Of a DNA stretch of 64,000 nucleotides, positions 63,968 through 64,000 are shown piece by piece. Numbering within the stretch: position 1 is the first letter of the stretch; each line of letters starts with the position of its first letter. The stretch comes from Branchiostoma belcheri (lineage: Eukaryota > Chordata > Leptocardii > Amphioxiformes > Branchiostomatidae), in NCBI RefSeq assembly GCF_001625305.1, contig NW_017803909.1, forward strand, positions 8,400,696 through 8,464,695. Direction: 5' to 3'. The notes under the pieces were generated by a model. It was given only the letters and a program-made list of their open reading frames with translations. It was not told the DNA's origin and made no database searches. The translations under genes were made by a program, and so were the position numbers.

Positions 63968-64000
63968 TACAGACTACAGTAATTTCTGTCTAAATTTAAT

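Overview
This is animal nuclear DNA: genes are split into short exons with GT..AG introns of up to 13 kb, most of the sequence is AT-rich and non-coding, CpG-rich patches sit at the gene starts, and small DNA transposons (MITEs), SINE pieces and LINE tails are common. The proteins look chordate-like, and the style (compact genes, many short MITEs, frequent tacatgtaca runs) suggests a cephalochordate such as amphioxus (Branchiostoma). The organism is an inference; no species-specific marker was read.

Three protein-coding genes were recovered by joining exons across splice sites with matching phase. (1) PHAF1 (C16orf70), minus strand, left end: coding exon 1 (14151-14088) and exon 2 (1646-1564), separated by a 12.4 kb intron; the rest lies off the left edge. 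(2) CBFB, plus strand, complete: six coding exons from 17377 to 38930 encoding 184 residues, the non-DNA-binding partner of RUNX factors. (3) KATNB1 (katanin p80), minus strand, right end: eleven coding exons from 63548 down to a stop at 56699, covering the linker and the con80 microtubule/p60-binding domain; the WD40 exons lie off the right edge. PHAF1 and CBFB are head to head about 3.2 kb apart. As I recall, all three are on human 16q and the first two are neighbours there, so the window seems to keep part of an ancestral chordate linkage.

Layout: 1-14 kb, PHAF1 introns crowded with repeats, including a 1.8 kb THAP-bearing transposon nested in an older repeat, Harbinger-type MITEs and two antisense LINE tails. 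14-17.4 kb, a divergent promoter region with YY1, NRF1, CCAAT and two CArG motifs. 17.4-38.9 kb, CBFB, with a duplicated splice acceptor before exon 4 and a 12.9 kb last intron that is relatively poor in repeats. 38.9-56.7 kb, CBFB 3' UTR, then a gene-poor interval of SINEs, LINE tails, MITEs and tandem duplications, with one CpG-rich patch that could be a non-coding first exon. 56.7-64 kb, the 3' half of KATNB1.

The three genes are not an operon and have unrelated cell roles: autophagy, transcription, microtubule severing. The most checkable novelties are competing in-phase splice donors in CBFB exon 5 and a KATNB1 linker exon, the 124-bp duplication that copied the CBFB exon 4 acceptor, and the TA-flanked THAP element with a related unoccupied site 4.5 kb away. 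No CRISPR array, bacterial operon or clearly new multi-gene system was seen.
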